A stretch of DNA of 53,500 nucleotides. Origin: Ignavibacteriota bacterium (lineage in GTDB: Bacteria; Bacteroidota; Ignavibacteria; UBA10030; UBA6906). The notes beneath the pieces are model-generated. The model was not told where the DNA came from. It did no database searches and worked only from the letters and a program-made list of their open reading frames with translations. The DNA is taken from contig PMNE01000043.1 in assembly GCA_003162635.1 (NCBI GenBank), positions 38,192-91,691 on the forward strand, read 5' to 3'. How positions within the stretch are numbered: position 1 is the stretch's first letter; the number at the start of each line of letters is the position of its first letter. Made by a program: the position numbers and the translations under genes. Shown one piece after another: positions 16,073-24,602 of the stretch.

Positions 16073-16594
16073 ATGTCGTGGGCCGAAAGGACATACGCAG
16101 TGATCCTTGCCGGGGTAGCGCTCTGGTGCGGCGGCTTCCTTCTCGCCCCTGCGTGCGTGGCCTCCGGGTCTCCCGCACTTTCCGCGGTCGGCGGTGCGCT
16201 GTATGCTTTGTATCATCCGGTCTGCCACCAGATGGAGAGCCATTCACTGCATCTCATGGGCCTCCCGCTGGCTGTCTGCTGCCGTTGCTCGTTCATTTAC
16301 TTCGGATTCCTCGCGGCGACCGTCTTCTTTCCCTTTCTGGAGAATCTTCGACGGCCGAGAACGCTCCACCCTTCATTGGTGGTCATCGCTCTTGTCCCGA
16401 TGCTGGTGGATGTCGGGCTGGGGTTGATCGGCCTTCATCAGGCCACGTTCACGACCCGCGCGCTTACGGGATTCTGGTTTGGGGTGCTCACGCCTTTTCT
16501 TTTGATTCCTGCGGCCATCGAGGGAATCTGCGCATTGCAGGGGGAACAATCGCCACCATCCATCATTTCTGAGAAAGGACTCAATGATGCCTGA
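16073..16594 (+). CDS. DUF2085 family membrane protein, 173 aa
   Basis: Predicted inner-membrane protein of unknown function with about four hydrophobic segments. The cysteine pattern HPVCHQMESHS followed by CCRCSFIYFGF is the hallmark I associate with DUF2085. These Cys/His residues may bind a metal or be redox active, but this is unproven. Start choice: the ATG at 16073 (MSWAERTYAV) rather than the in-frame TTG at 16049, because the predicted -10 overlaps the latter's coding stretch and no Shine-Dalgarno precedes either. The 3' end overlaps the next membrane-protein gene by 11 nt, so the two are translationally coupled. Confidence 0.8.
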   Translation: MSWAERTYAVILAGVALWCGGFLLAPACVASGSPALSAVGGALYALYHPVCHQMESHSLHLMGLPLAVCCRCSFIYFGFLAATVFFPFLENLRRPRTLHPSLVVIALVPMLVDVGLGLIGLHQATFTTRALTGFWFGVLTPFLLIPAAIEGICALQGEQSPPSIISEKGLNDA

Positions 16595-17108
16595 GAAACC
16601 AAGCAAGTTGATGCCTGCGATTTACGGCGGCGTCATCATGGGAGCCATTTCCGGCATCCCGTTTCTGAACTTCATCAACTGCCTTTGCTGCGCCGGGATC
16701 ATCTTTGGCGGGTTCATGGCGGTGTTCTTCTATAATAAAGATCTGAAACCAGGCGATCCCCCGCTGATGAGCTCCGATGCGCTGCAGCTTGGGGCGCTCG
16801 CCGGAGTTTTTGGGGCTATCACAGGGGACATTCTGACGGTCATTCTCCATTTCGCCCTTGGAAACATTGTTGCCGGAACGACAGGAGGGATGATCATGTC
16901 GATGTACGATCGTCTTGGCATTCTCGATAAGATGCCTCCGGAGGCGCTCGAGCAGATGCAGGAAGGGTTTAAATCGCAGGCGCTTTCTGCATTGGCCATC
17001 ATCCCGCCCTTCATTATCGATCCGCTTTTCGGGCTGATCGGAGGACTCATCGGAGGGAGCGTGTACAAGTCCAAGGGTCCTGCTGCGCAACCGCCAGCGA
17101 CGGTCTAA
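16584..17108 (+). CDS. Conserved membrane protein of unknown function, 174 aa
   Basis: Starts MMPEKPSKL at an ATGATG pair overlapping the end of the DUF2085 gene, with AGGA a few nt upstream. Residues 10-50 form two hydrophobic segments with a double cysteine (FINCLCCAGIIFGG). A long Gly-rich stretch around 70-105 and a C-terminal pair (ALAIIPPFIIDPLFGLIGGLIGG) give about four or five membrane spans. A soluble loop with GILDKMPPEALEQMQEG lies between them. I do not recognise a named family with confidence. Coupling to the DUF2085 gene suggests a shared job in the membrane. Confidence 0.75.
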   Translation: MMPEKPSKLMPAIYGGVIMGAISGIPFLNFINCLCCAGIIFGGFMAVFFYNKDLKPGDPPLMSSDALQLGALAGVFGAITGDILTVILHFALGNIVAGTTGGMIMSMYDRLGILDKMPPEALEQMQEGFKSQALSALAIIPPFIIDPLFGLIGGLIGGSVYKSKGPAAQPPATV

Positions 17109-17132
17109 CAAGTCTTGCGAAGTGTGAACTCT

Positions 17133-17167
17133 TCTCCCCCGGGGATCGAAGGCAATCCCGGGGGAGA
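17133..17167. terminator. GC-rich hairpin after the membrane-protein pair
   Basis: TCTCCCCCGGG (17133-17143) pairs perfectly with CCCGGGGGAGA (17157-17167), 11 bp with a 13-nt loop. It lies 25 nt past the stop codon of the upstream gene. No T run follows, so it may be a weak or factor-assisted terminator or an mRNA-stabilising hairpin. The rest of the 17109-17270 gap shows no gene and no convincing promoter. Confidence 0.45.
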
Positions 17168-17270
17168 TGCATCTCCGCCTTCCCTCCCCTTGATGTTGTC
17201 CATCCAATTCCCTTCCTTGAAATCACCTCCTTGACCGGTCTCACTTCTTTACCCTGCGTACAAGGCGTCA

Positions 17271-18626
17271 ATGAAACGGCTTCTCATCCTGATGATACTC
17301 GCCTGTGGGACGGCGCTCGCCGGAGACGGGCACCTCTCCCTCCCGTACATCCGCTGGACACTTCCCAATGGCCTCGACGTCATTCTCCATGAAGACCACA
17401 GCGTTTCCACGATCGCCGTTGACGTGTGGTATCATGTCGGCTCCGCGCGCGAGAAGCCGGGGAAGACGGGCTTTGCACATCTGTTCGAGCACCTGATGTT
17501 CGAAGGGTCTCAACATGTCCCTCAGGGGAAATTCGACGAGTGGCTGGAGGCGGCAGGGGGCGACAACAACGGGTCGACAACCAATGATCGGACGAACTAC
17601 GAGGAGGTCATTCCGAACAATGCCCTTGCTCTTCCGCTCTTTCTCGAATCGGACCGGATGGGCTTCCTCGTCGAAGCAATGTCTCCGGGGAAGGTGAACG
17701 CGCAGCGGGACGTTGTAAAAAATGAAAGACGCGAGAACTACGACAATGAACCGTACGGACTTGCATCCTTGTCGATCGAGGAGAACCTCTTCCCGGAGAA
17801 TCATCCATATCACTGGCCTGTGATCGGGTCGATGGAGGATCTTGCCTCCGCAAGTTATCAGGACGTGGTCGATTTCTTCCGGAAGTACTACGTGCCGTCC
17901 AATGCGACTCTCGTGATCGCGGGGGATGTGAACGTCGACACGACGAAGGATCTGGTGGAAACGTGGTTCCATGATGTTCCCGGCGGCCCCGCCGTTCCCC
18001 CCCAGGCCGCGCCTCCTGTTTTTCTTACGGAACAGAAACGAGTCGTACTGGAAGACCGTGTACAGCTCCCCCGGCTGTACATCGCCTGGCCGACTCCTCC
18101 CGTCTTTGCGCCGGGAGATGCCGAGATGGATATTCTTGCCGCCATCCTTGCCGGGGGGAAGAACTCGCGTCTGTATAAGCGGTTGGTCTATGAATTGCAG
18201 GTTGCCCAGGACGTCAGTGCATTTCAGGACGGCCGGCGGTTGGCGTCGATCTTTGAGATCGTCGTCACCGCGAGGGAAGGGCATCGCCTCCGCGAGATCG
18301 AAAAGCTCGTGTGGGAAGAGATCCGCGCCCTCACCACAACACCGCCGGCTCCCCGGGAAGTCGAGAGGGCCGTGAACCAGATCGAAGCGTCATTCCTCGA
18401 CCGGCTGGAGAGCGTGCAGATGAAGGCGGAATTGCTGAACATGTATGTTGCGGCAACAGGCAATCCCGACTATCTGAACGAAGATCTTGCGCGCTATAAG
18501 GCCATCGACCCGGGCGATATCCAGGCGATGACAGCGACGTATCTTCGCGCTGACGGCTGTGTCGTTCTCAGCGTCTTCCCTCTGGGCAAACCGGAACTTG
18601 CTGCGCCCAAGGAGGGCCGGCCATGA
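17271..18626 (+). CDS. M16 family zinc peptidase, catalytic subunit
   Basis: Insulinase/mitochondrial-processing-peptidase-type protease, 451 residues. A signal peptide (MKRLLILMILACGTALAG) sends it to the periplasm. The inverted zinc motif is complete: His70-Leu-Phe-Glu73-His74 (FAHLFEHLMFEGS), with the third ligand at Glu152 in VVKNERREN. The C-terminal M16 domain (from about residue 210) carries the usual barrel repeat. AAGG precedes the ATG. Its stop overlaps the ATG of the next gene (ATGA), which encodes the non-catalytic partner. The pair should form an alpha/beta heterodimer for peptide clean-up or protein processing in the periplasm. Confidence 0.93.
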   Translation: MKRLLILMILACGTALAGDGHLSLPYIRWTLPNGLDVILHEDHSVSTIAVDVWYHVGSAREKPGKTGFAHLFEHLMFEGSQHVPQGKFDEWLEAAGGDNNGSTTNDRTNYEEVIPNNALALPLFLESDRMGFLVEAMSPGKVNAQRDVVKNERRENYDNEPYGLASLSIEENLFPENHPYHWPVIGSMEDLASASYQDVVDFFRKYYVPSNATLVIAGDVNVDTTKDLVETWFHDVPGGPAVPPQAAPPVFLTEQKRVVLEDRVQLPRLYIAWPTPPVFAPGDAEMDILAAILAGGKNSRLYKRLVYELQVAQDVSAFQDGRRLASIFEIVVTAREGHRLREIEKLVWEEIRALTTTPPAPREVERAVNQIEASFLDRLESVQMKAELLNMYVAATGNPDYLNEDLARYKAIDPGDIQAMTATYLRADGCVVLSVFPLGKPELAAPKEGRP

Positions 18627-20122
18627 CAAGGATCCTGTGGAGAGTACACCGGAATCTTCCTGATCGGCGGCAGCGCTGTGCAACCGTCCTCCTCCTTGTT
18701 CTCTTTCTCTTCCTGCCGGCGCTCGTGCCGGCCCAACCGGATCGGTCGCACCCGCCCGCCCTGGGATCTCCGCCCCGGCTTACGCTCCCCGCTTTGCAGC
18801 ATCTCACTCTCTCGAACGGTGTGCCGGTTCTCCTGCTGGAGAAGCACACAGTTCCTCTTGTGCAGATCAATCTTATCGTTCGGGCGGGATCGCTCATGGA
18901 TCCTCCGGGCAAGCAGGGGTTGGCCGATATGACGGCCTCCATGCTCATGGAAGGGGCCGGTCACCGCACGTCGCTGGAGCTTGCGGATGCCATCGACTTT
19001 CTCGGCGTGCAGATCAGTTCTGAGTCGGGGCGCCACACCATGGGTGTCAATCTCCACACGCCTCTCTCGAAACTGGATTCTGCGATCGTGCTGATGGCGG
19101 ATATCGTCTGCCGTCCGACGTTTCCTCCGGAGGATCTGGAGCGGTTACGGAAGGAACGACTCACGGAGATGATGCAGGGACGCGACGATCCCGACTATAT
19201 CGCGTCGGTCGCTTTCGGACACGCGCTCTATGGGGCCCATTCGTACGGCGTCCCCAAATTGGGGACCGATCAGGGTGTACGCGCAGTGACCACGGCCGAT
19301 GTTCTCACATTCCACCGCAAGTACATTGTGCCGGCCAATGCCACCATCATCGTGGTGGGGGACGTGACCCCCGTAACGATCCTTCCGAGGTTGGAGCGGG
19401 CTTTTGGCTCGTGGAAAGGCAGCGGTGCCATTCCACCTCCCGTTCCCCCGATTGTTCCTACGGCAGGAAGGACGCTCATCCTCATCGACAAACCGGGTGC
19501 GGAGCAATCGGTCATTCGCATTGGCCGCGTGGCGGCGCCGCGCCTGACGGATGACTATGATGCCATGACGGTGATGAATACGATTCTCGGCGGTTCTTTC
19601 ACTTCCCGCCTTAACCAGAACCTGCGGGAGCGGCACGGCTATACATACGGGGCCTCCTCAGGATTCGATTTTCGACCCCTTGCCGGACCCTTTATCGCGT
19701 CTTCTTCCGTGCAGACCGCTGTCACCGACAAGGCGCTGGGCGAATTCCTCAAGGAGTTTCAGAGAATGCTGGTCATGGTTCCGGATTCGGATCTTGTTCG
19801 GGCGAAGAACTATATGGCTTTTCGGTTTCCAGGCGGATTTGAAACCGTGTCACAGATTGCAAACCGCCTCGAAGAACTCGTGATTTACGGCCTGCCCGAC
19901 GATTACTTCGACGGTGCCATCGACCGGATCCTTGCAGTGACGAAGGGGGATGTCCTCCGCGCAGCCGAGAAGTACATCCGGATGGAGAATCTTGCGTTCG
20001 TCATCGTCGGAGATCTTGCAACGATCGCGGACAGCGTGAAGAGTCTGGACATCGCCCCGGCATCGGTCCTGACGGTGGATGATGCGCTTGGCCCCCTGCA
20101 GCATCGTGCGCCGGGTGAGTAG
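18623..20122 (+). CDS. M16 family protein, non-catalytic partner subunit
   Basis: A 499-residue protein with a long signal sequence (hydrophobic core about residues 21-36, ending ALVPAQ) and two M16 domains. At the place of the zinc site the sequence reads GLADMTASMLMEGA, so His-x-x-Glu-His is lost and the subunit cannot be catalytic by itself. The C-terminal domain keeps the substrate-binding Arg-Tyr signature (NLRERHGYTYGASSGF). This is the standard pairing of an active and an inactive M16 chain. It overlaps the catalytic gene by 4 nt, so equal expression is expected. Confidence 0.92.
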   Translation: MTRILWRVHRNLPDRRQRCATVLLLVLFLFLPALVPAQPDRSHPPALGSPPRLTLPALQHLTLSNGVPVLLLEKHTVPLVQINLIVRAGSLMDPPGKQGLADMTASMLMEGAGHRTSLELADAIDFLGVQISSESGRHTMGVNLHTPLSKLDSAIVLMADIVCRPTFPPEDLERLRKERLTEMMQGRDDPDYIASVAFGHALYGAHSYGVPKLGTDQGVRAVTTADVLTFHRKYIVPANATIIVVGDVTPVTILPRLERAFGSWKGSGAIPPPVPPIVPTAGRTLILIDKPGAEQSVIRIGRVAAPRLTDDYDAMTVMNTILGGSFTSRLNQNLRERHGYTYGASSGFDFRPLAGPFIASSSVQTAVTDKALGEFLKEFQRMLVMVPDSDLVRAKNYMAFRFPGGFETVSQIANRLEELVIYGLPDDYFDGAIDRILAVTKGDVLRAAEKYIRMENLAFVIVGDLATIADSVKSLDIAPASVLTVDDALGPLQHRAPGE

Positions 20123-20129
20123 AAGTGTG

Positions 20130-20825
20130 ATGAAACCCGGTGTGACACACCTGCAAAGCGAAATTATTGCGTGCCGCCGCTGCCCGCGCCTCGTCCGCTG
20201 GCGTGAACGAGTTGCCCGCGAGAAAGTAAAACGGTTTGTGGGAGAAACCTACTGGGGGAAACCCCTTCCGGGATTTGGAGATCCCCGGGGACGACTTCTG
20301 CTCGTCGGTCTTGCGCCGGCCGCGCACGGGGGTAACAGGACTGGGCGGATGTTCACGGGAGACGAGAGCGGCAACTGGCTCTTCCGCGCGCTGCACGATG
20401 CCGGCTTCGCCAATCAGGCCCAATCAACCGGGCGCGGCGATGGATTGATCCTCACCGATTGCTACATCACAGCGGCGTGCCGATGCGCCCCTCCACAGAA
20501 CAAGCTTCTTCCTGTCGAACTGTCGCGGTGCAGGCCGTTTCTCCTCCGGGAGATCGCAATGCTGGCGAACGTGCGCGTCGTCGTGGGATTGGGGCGGGTC
20601 GGATTCGATGCTGCACTCTCTGCGTACCGCGAGGTAGGGCGCATTCAGTATTCCCGGCGGCCTGCATTCGGGCATGAGGCCCGATATGAAATCAATGGGC
20701 TCGTGTTTATCGCGTCCTTTCATCCGAGCCAGCAGAACACCTTCACCGGCCGGCTGACGCGTCCCATGTTCCATCAGGTCTTTCGTGAGGTTCGGCGGAC
20801 ACTGGGGAAGAGGGAGAGCGTCTGA
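20130..20825 (+). CDS. Uracil-DNA glycosylase, family 5 (UdgB-like)
   Basis: Removes uracil and some other deaminated bases from DNA. Motif 1, GLAPAAHGGNRTGRMFTGD (from residue 60), is the family 5 type, which lacks the catalytic Asp/Asn of families 1 and 4. The C-terminal motif is FHPSQQNTFTGRLT. Cysteines for a [4Fe-4S] cluster are present at Cys15 and Cys18 (CRRCPRL) and in the segment DCYITAACRCAPP. 231 residues. I chose the ATG at 20130; GTG at 20115 or 20127 are alternatives, all just after the M16 gene. UdgB is best known from thermophiles and actinobacteria, so its presence is mildly informative about lifestyle. Confidence 0.88.
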   Translation: MKPGVTHLQSEIIACRRCPRLVRWRERVAREKVKRFVGETYWGKPLPGFGDPRGRLLLVGLAPAAHGGNRTGRMFTGDESGNWLFRALHDAGFANQAQSTGRGDGLILTDCYITAACRCAPPQNKLLPVELSRCRPFLLREIAMLANVRVVVGLGRVGFDAALSAYREVGRIQYSRRPAFGHEARYEINGLVFIASFHPSQQNTFTGRLTRPMFHQVFREVRRTLGKRESV

Positions 20826-20893
20826 CCAGGGTCCTTTTCCCGAGCGTCGTCGATAGGCGCTCTTTCACTGCTATTCTTCGAAGGGGTTCATTC

Positions 20894-21994
20894 GTGGGAA
20901 AACTGGCACTCATTCTCTCCGGCGGGGGAGCGCGGGGGGCTTTCCAGGCGGGAGCACTCGTCGAACTTCTTTCGTACTTCGAACGAACGGGGCGGCGAAT
21001 CAATATTCTTTCCGGCACTTCTGTGGGCGCGCTCAACGGGATGAGCATCGCGCAGGCGGTCGACCTTCGTGCCGCCCGCGAGGAAATCGAGAGCCAGTGG
21101 AAGAAACTCCGCAATCGGGACGTCTACAAGATACGCGGGTGGGGGATCTTCGGCCTGGTGCTGAAGTTCGCGACGACGCGCATGGACCGCTGGCCCGGGG
21201 TGCGGGGTGTTGACTCGCTGTTTGACAACACTCCCCTCTACAACAGATATGTCCGCGAGTATTTTCGTCACGACATGATAAGAGCACGGCACACCGTGGA
21301 TGAGTTTTATGTCAGCTTGAGTTCCCTCAACACCGGAGCCGCGTACGTCAAGTCGGTGACCGATGAGCCGGACACGGACAAAGCCATGGCGTATATTATG
21401 GCATCGACGATTACAACCGTCGCGTACCCCCCCGTGCGAACGGTGGTGGACGATCCGCGGATCCCCGCGCCGCTTCGAAGCTTGCCGCAGTGGTACGCCG
21501 ACGGCGGCATTTCCAACAAGACACCGCTGAAGAGCGTCCTGCGGTTCGGGGGGATTTCCGAACTCTTCGTGGTCAATACCTATCCGTCGTATCCCATGAT
21601 GACAGAGCAGAGCATCCGCGCGGTATTTCCCAACGTCTTTGCGATGCTGATGCGGACAGCCCTGGAGCTCCTGCCGAACCTCTATTTCCTCCGCGACATG
21701 GAGTCGGTGCAGGACGTGAACAACGACCTTGCGGCCTGGGATCGTCTCGTCCGTGAGGCGCTCGCCGCCTGTTCCGACGAAAAGACGAGGGCGGCGCTCT
21801 TCAACCTCTTTCACGCAGCAGAATGTTCGTTCTCCTTCAAGGAGGGGAACAAACAGGTCATCGACCCGGTGATCATCGCGCCCGATGAAGAACTCCCCGT
21901 GCAGGACACAGAATTCGTGCAGCCGAAGCTGGGTGAGACGTTCGAGATGGGGAGGGAGAAAGCGAGGCTGGTCCTGGAGAAAAGGGGCGACTGA
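20894..21994 (+). CDS. Patatin-like phospholipase
   Basis: Cytoplasmic Ser-Asp dyad lipid acyl hydrolase of 366 residues. Seen in order: the oxyanion loop SGGGARGAFQAG (residues 9-20), the nucleophile elbow GTSVGALNG (GxSxG, near residue 42), and the catalytic Asp in WYADGGISNKTPL (near residue 200). A C-terminal helical extension of about 120 residues ends in a charged tail. The GTG start at 20894 has AAGGGG 9 nt upstream. The 68-nt gap after the glycosylase gene contains no obvious promoter, so it may be part of the upstream transcript. It converges on the histidine kinase with a 24-nt gap. Confidence 0.9.
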   Translation: MGKLALILSGGGARGAFQAGALVELLSYFERTGRRINILSGTSVGALNGMSIAQAVDLRAAREEIESQWKKLRNRDVYKIRGWGIFGLVLKFATTRMDRWPGVRGVDSLFDNTPLYNRYVREYFRHDMIRARHTVDEFYVSLSSLNTGAAYVKSVTDEPDTDKAMAYIMASTITTVAYPPVRTVVDDPRIPAPLRSLPQWYADGGISNKTPLKSVLRFGGISELFVVNTYPSYPMMTEQSIRAVFPNVFAMLMRTALELLPNLYFLRDMESVQDVNNDLAAWDRLVREALAACSDEKTRAALFNLFHAAECSFSFKEGNKQVIDPVIIAPDEELPVQDTEFVQPKLGETFEMGREKARLVLEKRGD

Positions 21995-22018
21995 CGAGGC
22001 GCCGGCGGCGCGCCCGCG

Positions 22019-23218
22019 TCAGCCGAGGCGAATCCGGAACGTCGTTCCTTCGCCGGGAGTGCTCTGCTTGACGAAGAGCTTTCCTTTGTGATATTCCTCG
22101 ATGATGCGTTTCGAAAGACTCAGGCCGAGCCCCCAGCCCCTTTGCTTTGTGCTGTATCCGGGGCGGAAGACATCCTTGTGGAACCGCGGGTCGATCCCCT
22201 TTCCGGTATCCGTGACATCGATTGTCGTCCTCCTTCCTGACTGCGTCAGGTGGAACGTGACCCTCCCCGACGGTCCCTCCATGGCATCGAGAGCATTCTT
22301 CATCAGATTCTCGACGACCCACTCGAAAAGATCCCTGTTGATGAACGCACGAAACTCTCCCGGTGTCGCAATGATGAGGTCCACCCTCTTGCCCGACCGT
22401 GGAATGCGTTTCGCGATGTAGGCGATGACCCCACGGATGACTTCGGCGAGGTCCTCGTCTTTCAGGTCGGGGCGCGAGCCGATCTTGGAAAAGCGGGCAG
22501 CCACCTTGTTGAGCCGTTCGATGTCGTTCCCGATTTCCTGCAGACTTTCGGCAACAGCCGGGATATGCTCGCCATCCGCGCGTGCCCTCTCAAGCCACCC
22601 GATGATACTGGACAACGGCGTGCCGAGCTGATGCGCGGTTTCCTTCGCCATCCCCACCCAGATATTACTCTGTTCCGTCCGTTTGATAGTGGTGAACCCG
22701 ACGTACGCAACGAAGATGAACACCGCCGCCAGGAGAATCTCCCACACGGGAAGCCAACGAAGCTGAACGATCAGGTCGGATTCGCCGTAATGAACATAGT
22801 TCAGCACTGTCGTGTCGTTCAGTGCGATCTTGATCGGCTTGTTGTGCCGGTCCATGACCGGGAGCAGCGGCCGGACGACCTCTCGCTGCTGATCCAGCGT
22901 CAGCGACGTATCGACCTTCACGTTCTTCCAGTACAGGGGATTGTCGTGGACATCGGTGAGGATGACCGGGAAGTCGATGGTGCCGATCACCTCTTCAAAG
23001 AGAAAGCTGAAATCGCCCGAGGAGGCCCGATCGCTGGTGATGTACTCGTACGATTTCGCGTAGAGATCGACGACCTGCTGTTCATGCGTGAGGAGTTTCG
23101 CCGTGATCCGGTTGGAATACACGAGCATGGCGATGACGAATGCCGACGCAAGGACGAGGAGTCCGATCTTGAGATTTGTCGTCTTCATGGGAGAGGAGGG
23201 AGTGGCGACGTCCTTCAT
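22019..23218 (-). CDS. Orphan sensor histidine kinase with variant H-box
   Basis: Membrane histidine kinase of 399 residues. A first membrane helix near residues 19-38 is followed by an extracytoplasmic loop of about 120 residues, a second helix near residue 155, and the kinase core. The H-box reads AKETAHQLGTPLSSIIGWLE, with His followed by Gln-Leu-Gly-Thr-Pro rather than Glu-Leu-Arg-Thr-Pro. N-box (NLMKNALDAM), G1 (DTGKGID), F-box (FRPGYSTK) and G2 (GWGLGLSL) are intact, so it should autophosphorylate. No response regulator is adjacent. It follows purA by 19 nt. The start is uncertain: ATG at 23218 (used), TTG at 23230, or ATG at 23188 nearest the first helix. Confidence 0.87.
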   Translation of the reverse strand: MKDVATPSSPMKTTNLKIGLLVLASAFVIAMLVYSNRITAKLLTHEQQVVDLYAKSYEYITSDRASSGDFSFLFEEVIGTIDFPVILTDVHDNPLYWKNVKVDTSLTLDQQREVVRPLLPVMDRHNKPIKIALNDTTVLNYVHYGESDLIVQLRWLPVWEILLAAVFIFVAYVGFTTIKRTEQSNIWVGMAKETAHQLGTPLSSIIGWLERARADGEHIPAVAESLQEIGNDIERLNKVAARFSKIGSRPDLKDEDLAEVIRGVIAYIAKRIPRSGKRVDLIIATPGEFRAFINRDLFEWVVENLMKNALDAMEGPSGRVTFHLTQSGRRTTIDVTDTGKGIDPRFHKDVFRPGYSTKQRGWGLGLSLSKRIIEEYHKGKLFVKQSTPGEGTTFRIRLG

Positions 23219-23237
23219 AGTGACGCGCAATCGAATG

Positions 23238-24509
23238 TTATGAGCATGTCACTGTCTGGTCGCGCCGGGCACCGACCGAGACCAGCCAGACGGATGTCCC
23301 GGTCAGCCCGCCGAGCGCCTCCACATAGCGACGCGCATTGGACGGGAGATCGGCATACGACCTCACCGAGGAGATCGGCTCCTTCCAGCCGGGGAATGAT
23401 TCGAAGACCGGGGTGATGCGCTCCAGTGTCGCGAGATCCGTCGGGAACGATTTCAGCCGTTTTCCCTTGACCTCATAACCGACACAGATCTTGATCTCCT
23501 CGAACGTATCGAGCACATCGAGTTTGGTGATGGCAATGCGGGTGATGCCGTTGATCATGGCCGAATACCTGAGGGCAACTGCATCGAACCAGCCGCATCG
23601 GCGGGGTCTTCCCGTTGTTGCACCGAATTCCTGCCCGATCGTCCGGAGCCGCTCGCCGGTGGCGTCCAGGAGTTCCGTGGGGAACGGCCCATTTCCGACG
23701 CGTGTGCAATAGGCCTTGACGATGCCGACGATATCGCTGACTGCCGTTGGCGGGATGCCCAAACCTGTGCATGCTCCCCCGGACGTAGGATTGGAGGATG
23801 TGACATAGGGGTAGGTGCCGTGATCGACATCGAGGAGAGCGCCCTGTGCCCCCTCGGCAATGATCCGTTTGCCGTCAGCAAGGGCCTTATTCAGGTACAG
23901 GGCCGTGTCGGTGATGTATTCGTCGATCTTCTTGTCAAATGCCTCGTACTCTGCGATGATCGCGTCGACGTCGATCTTCGTTTCGCCATACACTTTCGTC
24001 AGGATCTGGTTTTTCTCTTCGAGGTTGGCTGTGATCTTGCGGGCGAGGACATCGCGATCCAGAAGGTCGACGATTCGTATGCCGTTCCGTGTGGCCTTAT
24101 CGATATATGCCGGTCCGATGCCGCGGCCGGTGGTTCCGATCTTGTTTGTGGTCTGCTCCCGGATGACGTCGAGCAGCTTGTGGTAGGGCATGATCAGGTG
24201 GGCGTTGTGGCTGATGAAGAGCCGCCCGCCCACATTGAATCCGGCCGCTTGCAGTTGTGCGATCTCGCCCAGGAGGGCTGAGGGATCGATGACGACGCCA
24301 TTACCGATCACGCAGCAAATATGGGGGTGGAAGATGCCCGAGGGGAGAAGGTGGAGAACAAACTGGCGATCGCCGATGCACACGGTGTGCCCCGCGTTCG
24401 CGCCTCCCTGGTAGCGTGCCACGATATCGGCATCGCCGGCAAGCATGTCGACGATCTTTCCTTTTCCTTCGTCGCCCCATTGGGCGCCGACAATAATCTG
24501 AACCGGCAT
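23238..24509 (-). CDS. purA: Adenylosuccinate synthetase
   Basis: GTP-dependent ligation of IMP and aspartate, the first step from IMP to AMP. 423 residues, full length. The nucleotide loop GDEGKGK is at residues 12-18 with catalytic Asp13. The catalytic His41 is in GANAGHTVC. Further conserved stretches are NKIGTTGRGIGPAY and EGAQGALLDVDHGTYPYVTSSN. The start MPVQIIVGAQWGDEG is standard. No ribosome site and no clear promoter are visible in the 36 nt between the upstream terminator and the ATG, so expression may rely on read-through or on a promoter I cannot recognise. The histidine kinase follows in the same direction. Confidence 0.97.
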   Translation of the reverse strand: MPVQIIVGAQWGDEGKGKIVDMLAGDADIVARYQGGANAGHTVCIGDRQFVLHLLPSGIFHPHICCVIGNGVVIDPSALLGEIAQLQAAGFNVGGRLFISHNAHLIMPYHKLLDVIREQTTNKIGTTGRGIGPAYIDKATRNGIRIVDLLDRDVLARKITANLEEKNQILTKVYGETKIDVDAIIAEYEAFDKKIDEYITDTALYLNKALADGKRIIAEGAQGALLDVDHGTYPYVTSSNPTSGGACTGLGIPPTAVSDIVGIVKAYCTRVGNGPFPTELLDATGERLRTIGQEFGATTGRPRRCGWFDAVALRYSAMINGITRIAITKLDVLDTFEEIKICVGYEVKGKRLKSFPTDLATLERITPVFESFPGWKEPISSVRSYADLPSNARRYVEALGGLTGTSVWLVSVGARRDQTVTCS

Positions 24510-24546
24510 GATGGTTTGTCTGGCTGAAGTGATGAGGGGACGTCAC

Positions 24547-24583
24547 AAAAAAAACCCCCGACCCTTGCTGCACAAGGTCGGGG
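24547..24583 (-). terminator. Rho-independent terminator after the STAS gene
   Basis: CCCCGACC-(C)-TTG / CAAGGTCGGGG (24556-24583, one bulged C) is followed on the minus strand by a run of eight T (24554-24547). It ends the secD-secF-STAS unit 20 nt after the STAS stop codon and lies 37 nt before purA. Confidence 0.9.
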
Positions 24584-24602
24584 AATCACCACAGAGAAGC
24601 AA

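Noticed and set aside
22250-23416. 388-codon plus-strand frame opposite the orphan kinase
   Set aside because: Crosses the kinase and purA in antisense; no family resemblance.
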